64,000 nucleotides of DNA from Duganella sp. sic0402 (GCF_019219065.1 NZ_JAHUWK010000004.1:186001-250000), one strand, 5' to 3'; counted from the stretch's first letter, positions 23,935 through 33,206 are shown. Program-made: numbers and translations. Notes: generated by a model not told the origin, from the sequence alone.

Positions 23935-25629
23935 TTACGCGGTGGTCGCGCCTTGCGCCTGTTCCGCAGCCGAGCGGGCCATCTGGCGGTTGACGGCGCT
24001 GAGTACGGCCTTGAAGGACGCGGTCAGGATGTTGCTGTCGGTCGCCGCGCCGAACAGGGTCGGGCCATTGGCCAGGCGCAGTTCAACATAGCAGGCTGCC
24101 TTGGCGTTGGCGCCGGAGCCGATCGAGTGCTCGTGGTAATCCATCAGCTTGATGTCCAGGCCGAGCGCATCGACGAAAGCGTCAATCGGGCCATTGCCGC
24201 CGCCTTGCAGCGCCAGTGGTGCGCCGTTGTGGATCAGGGCGATGTCGATCTGCACCGGTTCATCGCTGCTGGTGTCTTCCACCATTTTGTGCGACTGGTA
24301 GCCGTACGGCGATTGCTGCTCGAAGTACTCTTTGCTGAAGATGTTGTAGATGCCTTCGGCAGTGATTTCCAGGCCGGTCTGGTCGGCTACTTGCTGCACG
24401 GCGCGGCTGAATTCAATTTGCAGACGGCGTGGCAGTACCAGGCCGTAATCCTGTTCCAGCAGGTAGGACATGCCGCCTTTGCCCGACTGGCTGTTGACAC
24501 GGATGACTGCGTCGTAGCTGCGGCCCAGGTCTTGCGGGTCGATAGGCAGGTATGGGATTTCCCAGATTGCGCCTTCTTGCTGCTTGGCGAAGCCTTTCTT
24601 GATCGCGTCCTGGTGCGAGCCGGAGAAGGCGGTGAATACCAGGTCGCCGACGTAGGGATGGCGCGGGTGTACCGGCAGCTGGTTGCATTCCTCAACTACT
24701 TTGCGCACTTCGTCGATATCGGAGAAGTCCAGGCCAGGATGGACGCCTTGCGTGTACAGGTTCAGCGCCAGCGTCACCAGGTCGACGTTGCCGGTGCGCT
24801 CGCCATTGCCGAACAGGCAGCCTTCGACGCGGTCGGCGCCGGCCATCACTGCCAGTTCCGCCGAAGCGACAGCGGTGCCACGGTCATTGTGCGGGTGGAC
24901 CGAGATGAGCAGCGAATCACGGCGGGTCAGCTTGCGCGACATCCATTCGATCTGATCGGCGTAGATATTCGGCGTGCTGCATTCCACGGTGGATGGCAGG
25001 TTGATGATCAGCTTCTTGTTCGGCGTAGGCTCGAAGATGGCGATCACGGCGTCGCAGATATGCTTGGAGAAATCCAGTTCGGTGGTGGAGAAGGATTCCG
25101 GCGTGTATTCGTAGCCCCAGTCGGTTTGCGGGTGCTGCTTGGTCAGTTCTTTCACCAGCTTGGCGCCGGTGGTGGCGATGTTGGTGATCTCTTCGCGCGA
25201 CATGCCGAACACCACTTTGCGGAACACTGGCGCCACCGAGTTATACAGGTGGACGATGGCGCGCTTGGCGCCGACGCAGGATTCCACGGTGCGGCGTATC
25301 AGCTCTTCGCGCGACTGGGTCAATACGATGATGGTGACGTCGTCCGGGATGCGGTTTTCATCAATCAGCTTGCGCACGAAATCGAAATCGGTTTGCGAGG
25401 CCGACGGGAAGCCCACTTCGATTTCTTTCAGGCCGATCTTGATCAACAGGTCGAAGAAGCGCAGTTTTTTCTCAATGCTCATCGGCTCGATCAGTGCCTG
25501 GTTACCGTCGCGCAGATCGGTACTCATCCAGATCGGCGGCTTGCTGATCACGGCGTTAGGCCAGCTGCGGTCGGACAGTTGGACGGCTGGGAATGGACGG
25601 TATTTGGACGCTGGGTTCTGCAACATCAT
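23935..25629 (-). CDS. leuA: 2-isopropylmalate synthase
   Basis: 564 residues, the longer LeuA form. It condenses acetyl-CoA with 2-ketoisovalerate, the committed step of leucine synthesis. The TIM-barrel motifs are visible: [15 protein letters not shown] near residues 35-49, [15 protein letters not shown] near 70-85, and the metal-binding [12 protein letters not shown] with [12 protein letters not shown]. The C-terminal regulatory domain (about 430-564) contains [15 protein letters not shown] and [17 protein letters not shown], which form the allosteric leucine site. ATG 25629 has GGAG eight bases upstream. No other leu genes are adjacent. A leucine-rich leader peptide 201 bases upstream predicts attenuation control. 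Confidence 0.95.
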   Translation of the reverse strand: MMLQNPASKYRPFPAVQLSDRSWPNAVISKPPIWMSTDLRDGNQALIEPMSIEKKLRFFDLLIKIGLKEIEVGFPSASQTDFDFVRKLIDENRIPDDVTIIVLTQSREELIRRTVESCVGAKRAIVHLYNSVAPVFRKVVFGMSREEITNIATTGAKLVKELTKQHPQTDWGYEYTPESFSTTELDFSKHICDAVIAIFEPTPNKKLIINLPSTVECSTPNIYADQIEWMSRKLTRRDSLLISVHPHNDRGTAVASAELAVMAGADRVEGCLFGNGERTGNVDLVTLALNLYTQGVHPGLDFSDIDEVRKVVEECNQLPVHPRHPYVGDLVFTAFSGSHQDAIKKGFAKQQEGAIWEIPYLPIDPQDLGRSYDAVIRVNSQSGKGGMSYLLEQDYGLVLPRRLQIEFSRAVQQVADQTGLEITAEGIYNIFSKEYFEQQSPYGYQSHKMVEDTSSDEPVQIDIALIHNGAPLALQGGGNGPIDAFVDALGLDIKLMDYHEHSIGSGANAKAACYVELRLANGPTLFGAATDSNILTASFKAVLSAVNRQMARSAAEQAQGATTA

Positions 25630-25686
25630 GGTAATGCTCCTGGATCTGGAAAATAGGGGGCTTGCTAGCGATGTGGCGAAGGGCTG

Positions 25687-25700
25687 CCGTGCGGCCACGG
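25687..25700 (-). promoter_or_regulatory. Hairpin in the leuA leader, candidate attenuator arm
   Basis: On the leuA strand CCGTG-gccg-CACGG is a perfect 5-bp stem with a 4-base loop between the leader peptide and leuA. The sequence TGCCG upstream could pair instead with CGGCA, which overlaps the right arm, so two exclusive folds can be drawn. No T run follows, so a classical intrinsic terminator is not evident. Confidence 0.35.
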
Positions 25701-25829
25701 AATACTAGGCGCGGCAACCGATCGGTAGTTTTAGCAGTAGCGAAAAAGCTGGGAGCATCGGTACGACTTTCCTGGATTTTGAAGACGGTGCGGCTTATGG
25801 CCGGCACGAGGGTACAACAGGGACGCGGA

Positions 25830-25916
25830 TTAAACGCGTGCTAGTAGACGCGCTGCTAGCGATAGGGCGCTGGCAGGCGATAGCAGGAAAGCGGATAGGT
25901 GCAGATGCGAGATCAT
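25830..25916 (-). CDS. leuL: Leucine leader peptide (leuL-type attenuator), CTA-rich, apparently leaderless
   Basis: A 28-codon frame upstream of leuA on the same strand that starts MISHLHLSAFLL and ends LAARLLARV. Eight of 28 codons are leucine, and six of these are CTA, which is scarce in this GC-rich genome. CTA pairs occur close to the stop (codons 18, 20, 24, 25). This is the signature of a leader peptide on which ribosomes stall when leucyl-tRNA is short. TTGACG and TTACAT, 17 bases apart, lie just before it. The -10 box ends 7 bases before the ATG, so transcription should start at or next to the ATG and the message would lack a ribosome site. The stop lies 200 bases before leuA. Confidence 0.75.
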   Translation of the reverse strand: MISHLHLSAFLLSPASALSLAARLLARV

Positions 25917-25923
25917 TCCTTTA

Positions 25924-25952
25924 ATGTAAGCGATCAGCCGCGCGCCCGTCAA
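25924..25952 (-). promoter_or_regulatory. Sigma-70-type promoter of the leuL-leuA transcript
   Basis: On the minus strand TTGACG (25952-25947) and TTACAT (25929-25924) are separated by 17 bases. TTGACG matches five of six bases of the -35 consensus; the -10 is weaker, and shifting by one gives TACATT with an 18-base spacer. The predicted start is A25917 or A25916, the first base of the leader-peptide ATG. Confidence 0.6.
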
Positions 25953-26031
25953 GCGAATGTTTTTGTGGTTGATTTGATTATTTTGCAATCACGGCATACC
26001 ATCAGGGGCATTTCATGGATGGAGGCAGGGT

Positions 26032-26535
26032 ATGCGGCGCTTGATGAGCGGGATATTGTGTGTGTTGTTTGCGGGCGTCGCGCTGGCCGCGCCGCCCAAG
26101 CCGGTCAGCACGCCGGAGGATGTGGCGGCGATTACCGCTGTCACCGAGCAGTTCCAGGCGGCGTTGAAGGCCAAGGATGTCAAGGCGTTGTCGTCGCTGA
26201 TGCTGAATTCGAATATCTTGTGGAGTTCCCCCGCGTCGGACAAACAGGTGGCCAAGCTGCGTGCGGAACACGATCCAAATTTCGACGGCGTGCGCGCGGG
26301 CGGCTACAATGATTTTGCGTGGTTTATCAAAAACGCCAAGAAGGACATTGAGGAGCGTTTTTATAACATCAAGATCACCCAGGACGGTGACCTGGCCTGG
26401 GTGATGTTCGACTACGAATTTGTCGGCGATGGAAAGGTAGAGAACTACGGCGTCGAGACCTGGCAGATGGTCAAGCGCGGCGGCCAGTGGAAGATCTTCT
26501 CCGTGGTCTGGTCGACGCACTTCCCGGAGCAATAA
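26032..26535 (+). CDS. Secreted SnoaL/DUF4440-like NTF2-fold protein
   Basis: 167 residues with a signal peptide (MSGILCVLFAGVALAAPP, cleaved near residue 20). The mature part is an NTF2-like fold: AAITAVTEQFQAALKAKDVKALSSLM, then DLAWVMFDYEFVGDGKVENYGVETWQMVKRGGQWKIFSVVWSTH, the usual C-terminal strand pattern of DUF4440/SnoaL-like proteins. The start ATG 26032 follows GGAGGCAGGGT. It ends at the base before the convergent selD gene. The role is unknown; family members bind small hydrophobic ligands or form dimers without catalysis. Confidence 0.8.
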   Translation: MRRLMSGILCVLFAGVALAAPPKPVSTPEDVAAITAVTEQFQAALKAKDVKALSSLMLNSNILWSSPASDKQVAKLRAEHDPNFDGVRAGGYNDFAWFIKNAKKDIEERFYNIKITQDGDLAWVMFDYEFVGDGKVENYGVETWQMVKRGGQWKIFSVVWSTHFPEQ

Positions 26536-27582
26536 TCAGCCGACCTTGACGCGCGCTTCACCTGCCGCCATGCGGCCGATGATGGCGGCGTCGGAGAAAC
26601 CTTCGCGGCGGAACAGTGCCAGGACTTCCTCGGCGCTGGCTTTGTCGCAGGACACCAGCAGGCCACCGGAGGTTTGCGGGTCGGTCAGCAGCGAGTGCTG
26701 TGCCGCCGTGATCGATGGCGACAGCTGCACGTCCTTGCCGTAGGCCTCCCAGTTGCGGCCCGAGGCACCGGTGTAGTAGCCGTCGTGGGCCAGTTGTTCG
26801 ACGCCTGGCAGCAGCGGGATCTTCGCCATTTCCAGCTGCGCCTCCAGCCCGGCGCCGCGCGCCAGTTCCAGCAGGTGGCCCAGCAGGCCGAAGCCGGTGA
26901 CGTCGGTCATCGCGTGCACGCCGGCCAGCTCGGACAAGGCCTTGCCCGGCTTATTCAGCTTGGTGGTGTTGGTGATCATGGCCTGGTAGCCAGCGGCATC
27001 CAGCTTGCCTTTCTTGAGCGCTGCCGACAACACGCCCACGCCCAGCGGTTTGCCCAGCACCAGCACATCATCGGCTCTGGCATCGGCGTTGCGTTTCACT
27101 TTCGACGGATGGATCAGGCCCATCACCACCAGGCCGTAGATAGGCTCCACCGAATCGATGGTATGGCCGCCCGCAATCGGAATGCCCGCTTCGGCGCAAA
27201 TCGATTCGCCACCCTTGATGATCTGGCCGATGGTGTCGATCGGCAGTTTGTTGATCGGCATGCCCACCAAGGCCAGCGCCATGATCGGCGTGCCGCCCAT
27301 GGCGTACACGTCGGAGATGGCGTTGGTGGCGGCGATGCGGCCGAAGTCGTACGGGTCGTCGACAATCGGCATGAAGAAGTCGGTGGTGGCAATCAGCGCC
27401 TGTTCGTCATTGAGCTTGTAGACAGCGGCGTCGTCGGACGTTTCGATCCCCACCAGCAGTTCCTTGGGCACCGCGAATCCGTTGGAATTCTTGAGGATTT
27501 CGGACAGCACGCCGGGCGCGATTTTGCAGCCGCAGCCACCGCCGTGGGAGAAAGAGGTCAGTTTGATTGCGTCATTGCTCAT
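26536..27582 (-). CDS. selD: Selenide, water dikinase (selenophosphate synthetase); SenC-like partner of the SenA-like gene
   Basis: 348 residues. SelD makes selenophosphate from selenide and ATP. The N-terminus has SFSHGGGCGCKIAPGVL with Cys17 and Lys20, the catalytic pair in E. coli numbering. Other motifs are ETSDDAAVYKLND, TTDFFMPIVDDPYDFGRIAA, NAISDVYAMGGTPIMAL and the AIR-synthase fold segments GGHTIDS and DVTGFGLLGHLLE. Selenophosphate could serve tRNA selenouridine or selenoneine-like metabolites. The one formate dehydrogenase here uses Cys, so it does not need selenocysteine. It diverges by only 47 bases from an EgtB/SenA paralogue, the arrangement expected of a senC-senA unit. AGGA precedes ATG 27582. 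Confidence 0.95.
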   Translation of the reverse strand: MSNDAIKLTSFSHGGGCGCKIAPGVLSEILKNSNGFAVPKELLVGIETSDDAAVYKLNDEQALIATTDFFMPIVDDPYDFGRIAATNAISDVYAMGGTPIMALALVGMPINKLPIDTIGQIIKGGESICAEAGIPIAGGHTIDSVEPIYGLVVMGLIHPSKVKRNADARADDVLVLGKPLGVGVLSAALKKGKLDAAGYQAMITNTTKLNKPGKALSELAGVHAMTDVTGFGLLGHLLELARGAGLEAQLEMAKIPLLPGVEQLAHDGYYTGASGRNWEAYGKDVQLSPSITAAQHSLLTDPQTSGGLLVSCDKASAEEVLALFRREGFSDAAIIGRMAAGEARVKVG

Positions 27583-27595
27583 GGTGTGATTCCTG

Positions 27596-27623
27596 TTGTG
27601 TTCGAGGTGCGGCGGGGTACAAT
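27596..27623 (+). promoter_or_regulatory. Promoter of the SenA-like gene, possibly leaderless
   Basis: TTGTGT (27596-27601) and TACAAT (27618-27623) are separated by 16 bases. The -10 matches five of six consensus bases and ends six bases before ATG 27630, so transcription would start at the ATG. The whole selD/senA-like gap is 47 bases, so divergent promoters must overlap. Confidence 0.5.
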
Positions 27624-27629
27624 CGGCGC

Positions 27630-28832
27630 ATGACTTCCAGCTCTTCTTCGTTCAGGAACGCCACGTCGCAGCAATTGGCTCGCGCCCTGCAGCATGCCAG
27701 GGATTATACGCTTTCGCTGTTCGACTGTTTTTCTGCGGCCGGCATGGACGCCGCGTCGCGCGTGCCGCAGCTGCGCAACCTCAATCCACCGTTGTGGGAG
27801 CTGGGGCAGATCGCCTGGTTTGCCGAATGGTTCATTCTGCGCGAAGCGGAATCCAGCCATCCGGCCGACGCCCATGGCCACTGCCTGCTGACCAAGGGCG
27901 ACGACTGGTTCGACGCCACGCGCGTGCCGCACCGCAGCCGCTGGACGCTGGATCTGCCCAGTAGCGGTGGCGTCAAGACCTATTGCCACGAGGTGCTGGA
28001 CCGGGTGCTGGACAAGCTGACGCGCGTAGCCAATACCGATACGGCCTTGTATCCCTATCGCCTGGCGCTGGCGTATGAGGACCTGCGTGGCGAAATGCTG
28101 CTGCACAGCTTGCAGACGCTGGGCCTGGCCGCGCCCGCGCCGCTACTCAGCGAAGCGCAGCCTATGTTCACGCCATCCGAAATCGGCTTCCCCGGCGGGA
28201 CCATTCAACTGGGCAGCAAGCCGGATGCCGGCTTCAGCTTCGATAACGAACGCCAGCAGCATGCTTTTCATGTGGCGCCGTTTGTCATCGACAGTACCTT
28301 GGTCAGCAACAGTCAGTATGCAGATTTCGTCATGGATGGTGGTTATGATCAGCGCCAGTTCTGGAGCAGCGCCGGCGCGGACTGGCTGATGCGCCAGGAG
28401 CGCTCGGCGCCGCGCTACTGGCAGCGCGACGGCGCCCAGTGGCGCGTGATGCGCTTCGGGCGATTGACCACGCTGGCTGGCGCCGAACCAGTACGGCATG
28501 TGAGCCTGTACGAGGCCCAGGCATATTGTGCCTGGGCTGGCCGCCGTCTGCCGAGCGAGGCGGAATGGGAGTATGCTGCGTTGTCCGGCCACCCGGCGTT
28601 CCGCTGGGGCCAGTTGTGGGAATGGACCGCGTCTCCGTTCGAGCCGTATCCGGACTTCAAGGCAGACCGCTATCTGGAATATTCCGAGCCGTGCTTCCAT
28701 ACACACCAAGTGCTGCGCGGTGCGTCGTTCGCCACGCCGTCGCGCTTTGGCTCGGCCAAATTCCGCCATTTCCAGCTGCCGGAACGTGACGATCTCTTTG
28801 CAGGTTTCCGCACCTGCGCCTGGCCCGGATAG
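27630..28832 (+). CDS. SenA-like (EgtB/FGE family) protein paired with selD; iron-ligand histidines replaced
   Basis: 400 residues. Layout matches EgtB and selenoneine synthase SenA: a DinB-like domain (10-165) and an FGE-sulfatase domain (185-400). Segments such as NPPLWELG, DDWFDATRVPH, FSFDNERQQHAFHVAPF, LYEAQAYCAWAGRRLPSEAEWE, WEWTASPFEPYPDF and THQVLRGASFATPSR look closer to SenA than to the EgtB encoded at 21045. In EgtB the iron ligands are WHLAH and HEQQH; here the same places read WELGQ (Gln60) and YEDLR (Tyr149, Arg153). All three histidines are gone. It may be a non-iron relative, a divergent enzyme using other ligands, or an inactive partner. It faces selD across 47 bases. A SenB-type glycosyltransferase is not in the window. 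Confidence 0.75.
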   Translation: MTSSSSSFRNATSQQLARALQHARDYTLSLFDCFSAAGMDAASRVPQLRNLNPPLWELGQIAWFAEWFILREAESSHPADAHGHCLLTKGDDWFDATRVPHRSRWTLDLPSSGGVKTYCHEVLDRVLDKLTRVANTDTALYPYRLALAYEDLRGEMLLHSLQTLGLAAPAPLLSEAQPMFTPSEIGFPGGTIQLGSKPDAGFSFDNERQQHAFHVAPFVIDSTLVSNSQYADFVMDGGYDQRQFWSSAGADWLMRQERSAPRYWQRDGAQWRVMRFGRLTTLAGAEPVRHVSLYEAQAYCAWAGRRLPSEAEWEYAALSGHPAFRWGQLWEWTASPFEPYPDFKADRYLEYSEPCFHTHQVLRGASFATPSRFGSAKFRHFQLPERDDLFAGFRTCAWPG

Positions 28833-28891
28833 TTTCGCTTTTGCGCGGCGCTCTGCTATGCTTTTTGTTTTACTTTCCGAGGGCGCCGTCC

Positions 28892-30172
28892 ATGAAACTG
28901 AAGCTGAAGCACTTCCTGATTTCCACCGTCGTCATGGGCGCGGCCGCGCAAGCCCTCGCAGCAGAGCAGGTGACGGTAGTCCGCGCCGGCCGGCTGGTGG
29001 ATGTGGTGGCTGGCACTGTGCTCAAGGACCAGACCATCGTCATCAGCGGCGAGCGCATTATCTCGGTCGGTCCGAGCGCGTCGGTGCAGGCGCCTGCCGG
29101 CGCGAAGGTGATCGACCTGTCGGCGCAGACCGTGCTGCCAGGCCTGATCGACATGCATACCCACCTGACCGCCGATCCTTATATGAGCGGCTATAACTCG
29201 CTGGGCGTGTCCGACACCCGTGCCGCGTTGTACGGCGTGCGCGCAGCGCGCAAGACGCTGGAGGCTGGCTTCACCACCGTGCGTAATGTGGGCGCCGCCG
29301 GCTTTGGCGACGTGGCGCTGCGCGACGCTATCAACGACGGCGACTTCGTCGGCCCGCGCATGCGCACCGCCGGTTACGCCATCGGCATCAAGGGCGGCCA
29401 CTGCGATGAAAATCTGCTGCCGCCGGAGGTCAACTTCACCGGCCGTGGCGTGGCCGATGGACCGTGGGAAGCACGCGCCAAGGTGCGCGAGATGGCCAAG
29501 TACGGCGCCGATGTGATCAAGATCTGCGCTTCCGGCGGCGTGCTGTCGAAAGGCGATGAGCCAGGCGCGCAGCAATACACGCTGGAAGAGATGCAGGCCA
29601 TCGTCAGCGAAGCGCACAAGCTGGGACGCAAGGTGGCTGCGCACGCACACGGCACCAGCGCGATCCACGACGCCATCCTGGCCGGCGTCGATTCGATTGA
29701 ACACGCCAGCCTGATTGACGACGCCAATATCAAGCTGGCGAAACAGAAGGGCACTTACCTGGTGATGGACATCTACAACGATGACTTCATACTGCAAGAA
29801 GGTACAAAGGCGGGCATGCTGCCGGAGTCGATTGAGAAGGAAAAGGTGATCGGCCAGCTGCAGCGCGATAACTTCCGCAAGGCGTTCCAGGGCGGCGCGA
29901 AAATGGCCTTCGGCTCGGACTCCGGCGTTTATCCGCATGGCGACAACGCCAGGCAGTTCTATTACATGACCAAGTACGGCATGACTTCGATGCAGGCGAT
30001 TCAGGCCGCCACTATCAATGCGGCCGACCTGCTGGGCTGGAAGGATCGCGTCGGCTCCATCAGCGTGGGCAAATACGCTGACATCATCGCTGTCCAGGGC
30101 AATCCGGCCGATGACGCGACCGAGTTGACCAAGGTGTCGTTTGTGATGAAAGGCGGCGTCGTCATTCGCTAA
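28892..30172 (+). CDS. Secreted amidohydrolase (imidazolonepropionase/Xaa-Pro dipeptidase-like)
   Basis: 426 residues. ATG 28892 (after GAGGGCGCC) gives a signal peptide, KHFLISTVVMGAAAQALAAE; an earlier in-frame start at 28841 does not. The metal-dependent hydrolase motifs are LPGLIDMHTHLTADP (HxH, about 87-101), VIKICASGGVLS with the bridging Lys, AAHAHG, DSIEHASLID and FGSDSGVYPHG with the catalytic Asp. This is the amidohydrolase group that includes Sgx9260b-like prolidases acting on acyl amino acids or dipeptides. It follows the SenA-like gene by 59 bases in the same direction. Its role there, if any, is unknown. Confidence 0.88.
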   Translation: MKLKLKHFLISTVVMGAAAQALAAEQVTVVRAGRLVDVVAGTVLKDQTIVISGERIISVGPSASVQAPAGAKVIDLSAQTVLPGLIDMHTHLTADPYMSGYNSLGVSDTRAALYGVRAARKTLEAGFTTVRNVGAAGFGDVALRDAINDGDFVGPRMRTAGYAIGIKGGHCDENLLPPEVNFTGRGVADGPWEARAKVREMAKYGADVIKICASGGVLSKGDEPGAQQYTLEEMQAIVSEAHKLGRKVAAHAHGTSAIHDAILAGVDSIEHASLIDDANIKLAKQKGTYLVMDIYNDDFILQEGTKAGMLPESIEKEKVIGQLQRDNFRKAFQGGAKMAFGSDSGVYPHGDNARQFYYMTKYGMTSMQAIQAATINAADLLGWKDRVGSISVGKYADIIAVQGNPADDATELTKVSFVMKGGVVIR

Positions 30173-30297
30173 CACTAAGGGCATCCCTTACGCCACTCCT
30201 GAAAGTCAGAGTATTCCTCGCAAATTACCAGTTTGTTGTGGACAAAAATATGGGGTAATGGATAATCCGTCATTTTTTCCTTTACACCAGGAAGTTG

Positions 30298-31938
30298 ATG
30301 GAAACGTTCAAAAAACTAAAAATAGGGACGCAGCTGGCGCTGAGCTTCGGTACGCTGACTGCGCTGATGCTGATCATGGCAAGCTTCGCGGTCGTGCGCA
30401 CCTCGTCGATCGCCAGTGCTTTCCACGATGAGCAGCGGGTGCTGGCTGAAAAACTGGAGCCGATGTATGTGGCGCGCGAGGCGCTGGCGCAAACCGGCCT
30501 GGCCGCGCGCAACGCCTACATTTTCGCCGACGCGGCGCAAGCCAGCCGCGAGCTGGCCATCATTGATGAGCAGAAGGCGATGTATCTGGCTGCATTGGAG
30601 AAGATGGCGCCGGCCTATCAAGGCGACGCCGGTTTCAACAAGGTACGCGATGGCCTGCTGAAGATGGCCGATGAACTCAAGCGCCCGCGCAAGTACCGCG
30701 AGGCGGGCGATATGGAAGGCATGGCGGCTTTCCTGACCAATGAATGCAGTCCGCTGCGTAAGCAGATTGTGGCCGACATGGGCGTGCTGCTGACCTCTGT
30801 TCAGCAGGAGACACGTGCCGCCAGCGCCGGTGTTGACGCGCATGCCAGCGCTGCGCTGCTGTGGATCGCACTGCAAGCCTTGCTGTCGCTGATCGTCAGC
30901 ATATTGATCGCGTGGGTGAATACGCGGCTGCTGTTGAAGCAGCTGGGCGGCGAGCCGGCTTACGCCACTCAGATCGCCAACCAGATCGCTGAGGGCGACT
31001 TGTCCGCAACCGTGGCGCTGAAGGCGAACGATGAACACAGCCTGCTGCACGCGATTGCCACGATGCGCGACAACCTGTTCTCCATCGTTGGCCAGGTACG
31101 CCAGGGGACCAATCTGATTGCCACTGCTTCTTCCGAAATCGCCAGCGGCAACCGCGATCTGTCGCTGCGCACCGAGCATCAGTCGGAATCGCTGGAGAAG
31201 GTCGCCACCGCGATGGAAGAGCTGACCGGTACGGTGCGCCAGAATGCGCACAACGCCATGCAGGCGAATACGTTGGCGGTGTCGGCGTCGGATGTATCGG
31301 AGCAGGGCGGGCAGGTGATGGAACAGGTTACCGTGACCATGGCCTCGATTAACGCATCGTCGAAGAAGATCGTGGACATCATCTCGGTCATCGACGGTAT
31401 CGCTTTCCAGACCAATATCCTGGCCTTGAACGCCGCTGTGGAAGCGGCGCGCGCGGGTGAGCAGGGACGCGGCTTTGCGGTGGTGGCACAGGAAGTGCGC
31501 ACGCTGGCACAGCGTTCCGCGTCCGCCGCCAAGGAGATCAAGGCACTGATCGATGATTCCGTGGCCAAGGTTGGCGCTGGCTCCGAGCAGGTGCACAAGG
31601 CGGCGGAGACGATGCACCAGGTAGTCAGCAGCGTCAAGCGCGTGACCGAAATCATGGGCGAAATCAGCGGCGCCAGTATGGAGCAGACGGCCGGCATCGA
31701 ACAGGTCAACAAGGCGATCGGCGAGATGGACGCGATGACTCAGCAAAACACCGCACTGGTTGAGCAGGCATCGGCTGCTGCGCAGGAGTTGCAGGACCAG
31801 TCCACCAGCCTGGCACATGTGGTGGACGTATTCAAGTTAGAATCGCACAAGGCCAGCGTCAGCAGTATGCGCGGCCATCCGGCGCGCGCCACTGCCGCCG
31901 TTCCGTCAACCGATGAGGAAGTGCGCCGCATAGCATGA
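30298..31938 (+). CDS. Methyl-accepting chemotaxis protein
   Basis: 546 residues. An N-terminal helix ([21 protein letters not shown]) leads to a periplasmic four-helix domain with long Ala-rich helices ([27 protein letters not shown]), then a second helix ([22 protein letters not shown]), HAMP, and a signalling domain with tip [36 protein letters not shown]. It ends in a 25-residue tail ([21 protein letters not shown]) without a CheR-docking pentapeptide. ATG 30298 is preceded by CCAGGAAGTTG. Its stop overlaps the glycosyltransferase start (ATGA), so the two are translationally coupled, an uncommon pairing. Confidence 0.92.
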   Translation: METFKKLKIGTQLALSFGTLTALMLIMASFAVVRTSSIASAFHDEQRVLAEKLEPMYVAREALAQTGLAARNAYIFADAAQASRELAIIDEQKAMYLAALEKMAPAYQGDAGFNKVRDGLLKMADELKRPRKYREAGDMEGMAAFLTNECSPLRKQIVADMGVLLTSVQQETRAASAGVDAHASAALLWIALQALLSLIVSILIAWVNTRLLLKQLGGEPAYATQIANQIAEGDLSATVALKANDEHSLLHAIATMRDNLFSIVGQVRQGTNLIATASSEIASGNRDLSLRTEHQSESLEKVATAMEELTGTVRQNAHNAMQANTLAVSASDVSEQGGQVMEQVTVTMASINASSKKIVDIISVIDGIAFQTNILALNAAVEAARAGEQGRGFAVVAQEVRTLAQRSASAAKEIKALIDDSVAKVGAGSEQVHKAAETMHQVVSSVKRVTEIMGEISGASMEQTAGIEQVNKAIGEMDAMTQQNTALVEQASAAAQELQDQSTSLAHVVDVFKLESHKASVSSMRGHPARATAAVPSTDEEVRRIA

Positions 31939-33206
31939 AGATAGGCTTGCAAACCTGGGGCAGTCATGGCGATGTGCGGCCGTTTGTCGCGCTGGCCGAG
32001 GGTTTGCAACTGGCGGGGCATGAGGTCACGCTGGTGATTACCTGTGTCGACAGCGATGCCTATGCGGCGCTGTCGTCGCCGCCGGGCGTGCGGCTGCGGG
32101 TGGTGGCTTCGCCGGTGATCGACCAGGCGGAAGTCGAGCGGCTGGGCGAGGCGGCGGCGCGCATGAGCAATCCGTTCGCGCAATTGAAGATGCTGATCGA
32201 AGGCGGCTTCCTGCCGGCAGAAGAGGCGATCTTCGCGGCGTCGCGGCAACTGGCTGAGGAATCCGATCTGCTGATCGGCCACTTCTTTGTCTACCCCTTG
32301 CAGATTGCGGCGGAGCGCGCCGGCAAGCCGTATGCGACCGTGCTGCTGTCGCATGTGATGGTGCCGAGTGCCTACAGCTATCCCTTGCCGCTGCCATTCG
32401 GCCAGCGCTGGTTGTGGCGCTTCACGCAATGGGCGTTGCACAGGGCCGCCTCGCCTTATCCCAACCGCTTGCGCGCGCAACTGAATATGCCGCCGAGCGG
32501 AGATATGCTGACCGAGGTGTGGCTGTCGACACAAATGACGCTGCTGGCGGTGAGTCCGCAGATTTGCGAGCGCCAGCCTGACTGGCCGTCATCGATCCAG
32601 GTGACCGGCTTCCTCGATATGCCGAATATGCAGCTGGAAGGACGGCTAACCGAAGCGGTGGAAGCTTTTCTCGCCGCTGGCGGAGCGCCGGTATACATGA
32701 CCTTCGGCAGCTGGACGCCGCGCGATATTCCGCACCAGACCGAGAATCTGCAATTGCTGACGCAGGCCGCACGCCTGTCCGGCCGTCGCGCGATCATCCA
32801 GACGCCGGACGCCGCCGCTTGCGGTTTTCATTCGGATCAGCAGATCCTGTACGTCAGTGCCTCCCCTCATCATCTGATCTTCCCGCGCTGTGCGGCGGTG
32901 GTGCATCACGGCGGTGCCGGCACCACCCAATCGACGACGCTGGCGGGACGGCCATCCATTGTGGTGGCGAATATCTCGGAGCAGGAACATTGGGGGCAGG
33001 AGCTGCGCCGGCTGGGCATCGCCGGCAAGCTGCTCAGGCGTCGCAGCGTGACGGCAGCCAGGCTGGCGGCGCGTATCCGCGCGCTGCGGCCAGCAATGCA
33101 GATCAAGGCGGCCGCCGTTGCGCATGCGATGGCGCAGGAAAACGGCGTGGCTAACGCGGTACGCGTCATCAACGAAAAATTTGGAGTGGGACGTGGAGAT
33201 GCTTAA
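31935..33206 (+). CDS. UGT/MurG-like glycosyltransferase (GT1 family)
   Basis: 423 residues, two Rossmann halves. The N-terminus, [20 protein letters not shown], is the acceptor-side G-x-G-D motif of sterol and macrolide glucosyltransferases. The C-terminal donor site reads [12 protein letters not shown] and [29 protein letters not shown], the HHGGAGTT nucleotide-sugar signature. It probably glucosylates a lipid or small hydrophobic acceptor. It overlaps the chemoreceptor stop by four bases and the ynfA start by eight, so all three are co-translated. It is not the GT4-type SenB enzyme of selenoneine synthesis. Confidence 0.85.
   Translation: MKIGLQTWGSHGDVRPFVALAEGLQLAGHEVTLVITCVDSDAYAALSSPPGVRLRVVASPVIDQAEVERLGEAAARMSNPFAQLKMLIEGGFLPAEEAIFAASRQLAEESDLLIGHFFVYPLQIAAERAGKPYATVLLSHVMVPSAYSYPLPLPFGQRWLWRFTQWALHRAASPYPNRLRAQLNMPPSGDMLTEVWLSTQMTLLAVSPQICERQPDWPSSIQVTGFLDMPNMQLEGRLTEAVEAFLAAGGAPVYMTFGSWTPRDIPHQTENLQLLTQAARLSGRRAIIQTPDAAACGFHSDQQILYVSASPHHLIFPRCAAVVHHGGAGTTQSTTLAGRPSIVVANISEQEHWGQELRRLGIAGKLLRRRSVTAARLAARIRALRPAMQIKAAAVAHAMAQENGVANAVRVINEKFGVGRGDA

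Larger units (their letters stand above)
25630..26031. other. Intergenic region between leuA and the SnoaL-like gene
   Basis: This 402-base stretch holds the leucine leader peptide, its promoter and a leader hairpin on the minus strand. On the plus strand it holds the short upstream region of the gene starting at 26032, with GGAGGCAGG as its ribosome site. No other coding potential was convincing; an 83-codon minus-strand frame across it has no leucine bias and overlaps leuA. Confidence 0.7.

Noticed and set aside
25556..25807. 83-codon minus-strand frame between the leucine leader and leuA
   Set aside because: No leucine bias, no ribosome site, and it runs into leuA in another frame.
30316..31818. 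500-codon frame opposite the second chemoreceptor
   Set aside because: Antisense shadow; composition is arginine/leucine/histidine-rich with no domain.
31935..33206. Glycosyltransferase as the missing SenB
   Set aside because: It has the HHGGAGTT signature of GT1/UGT enzymes, whereas SenB is a GT4-type enzyme as I recall; it is coupled to a chemoreceptor rather than to selD.
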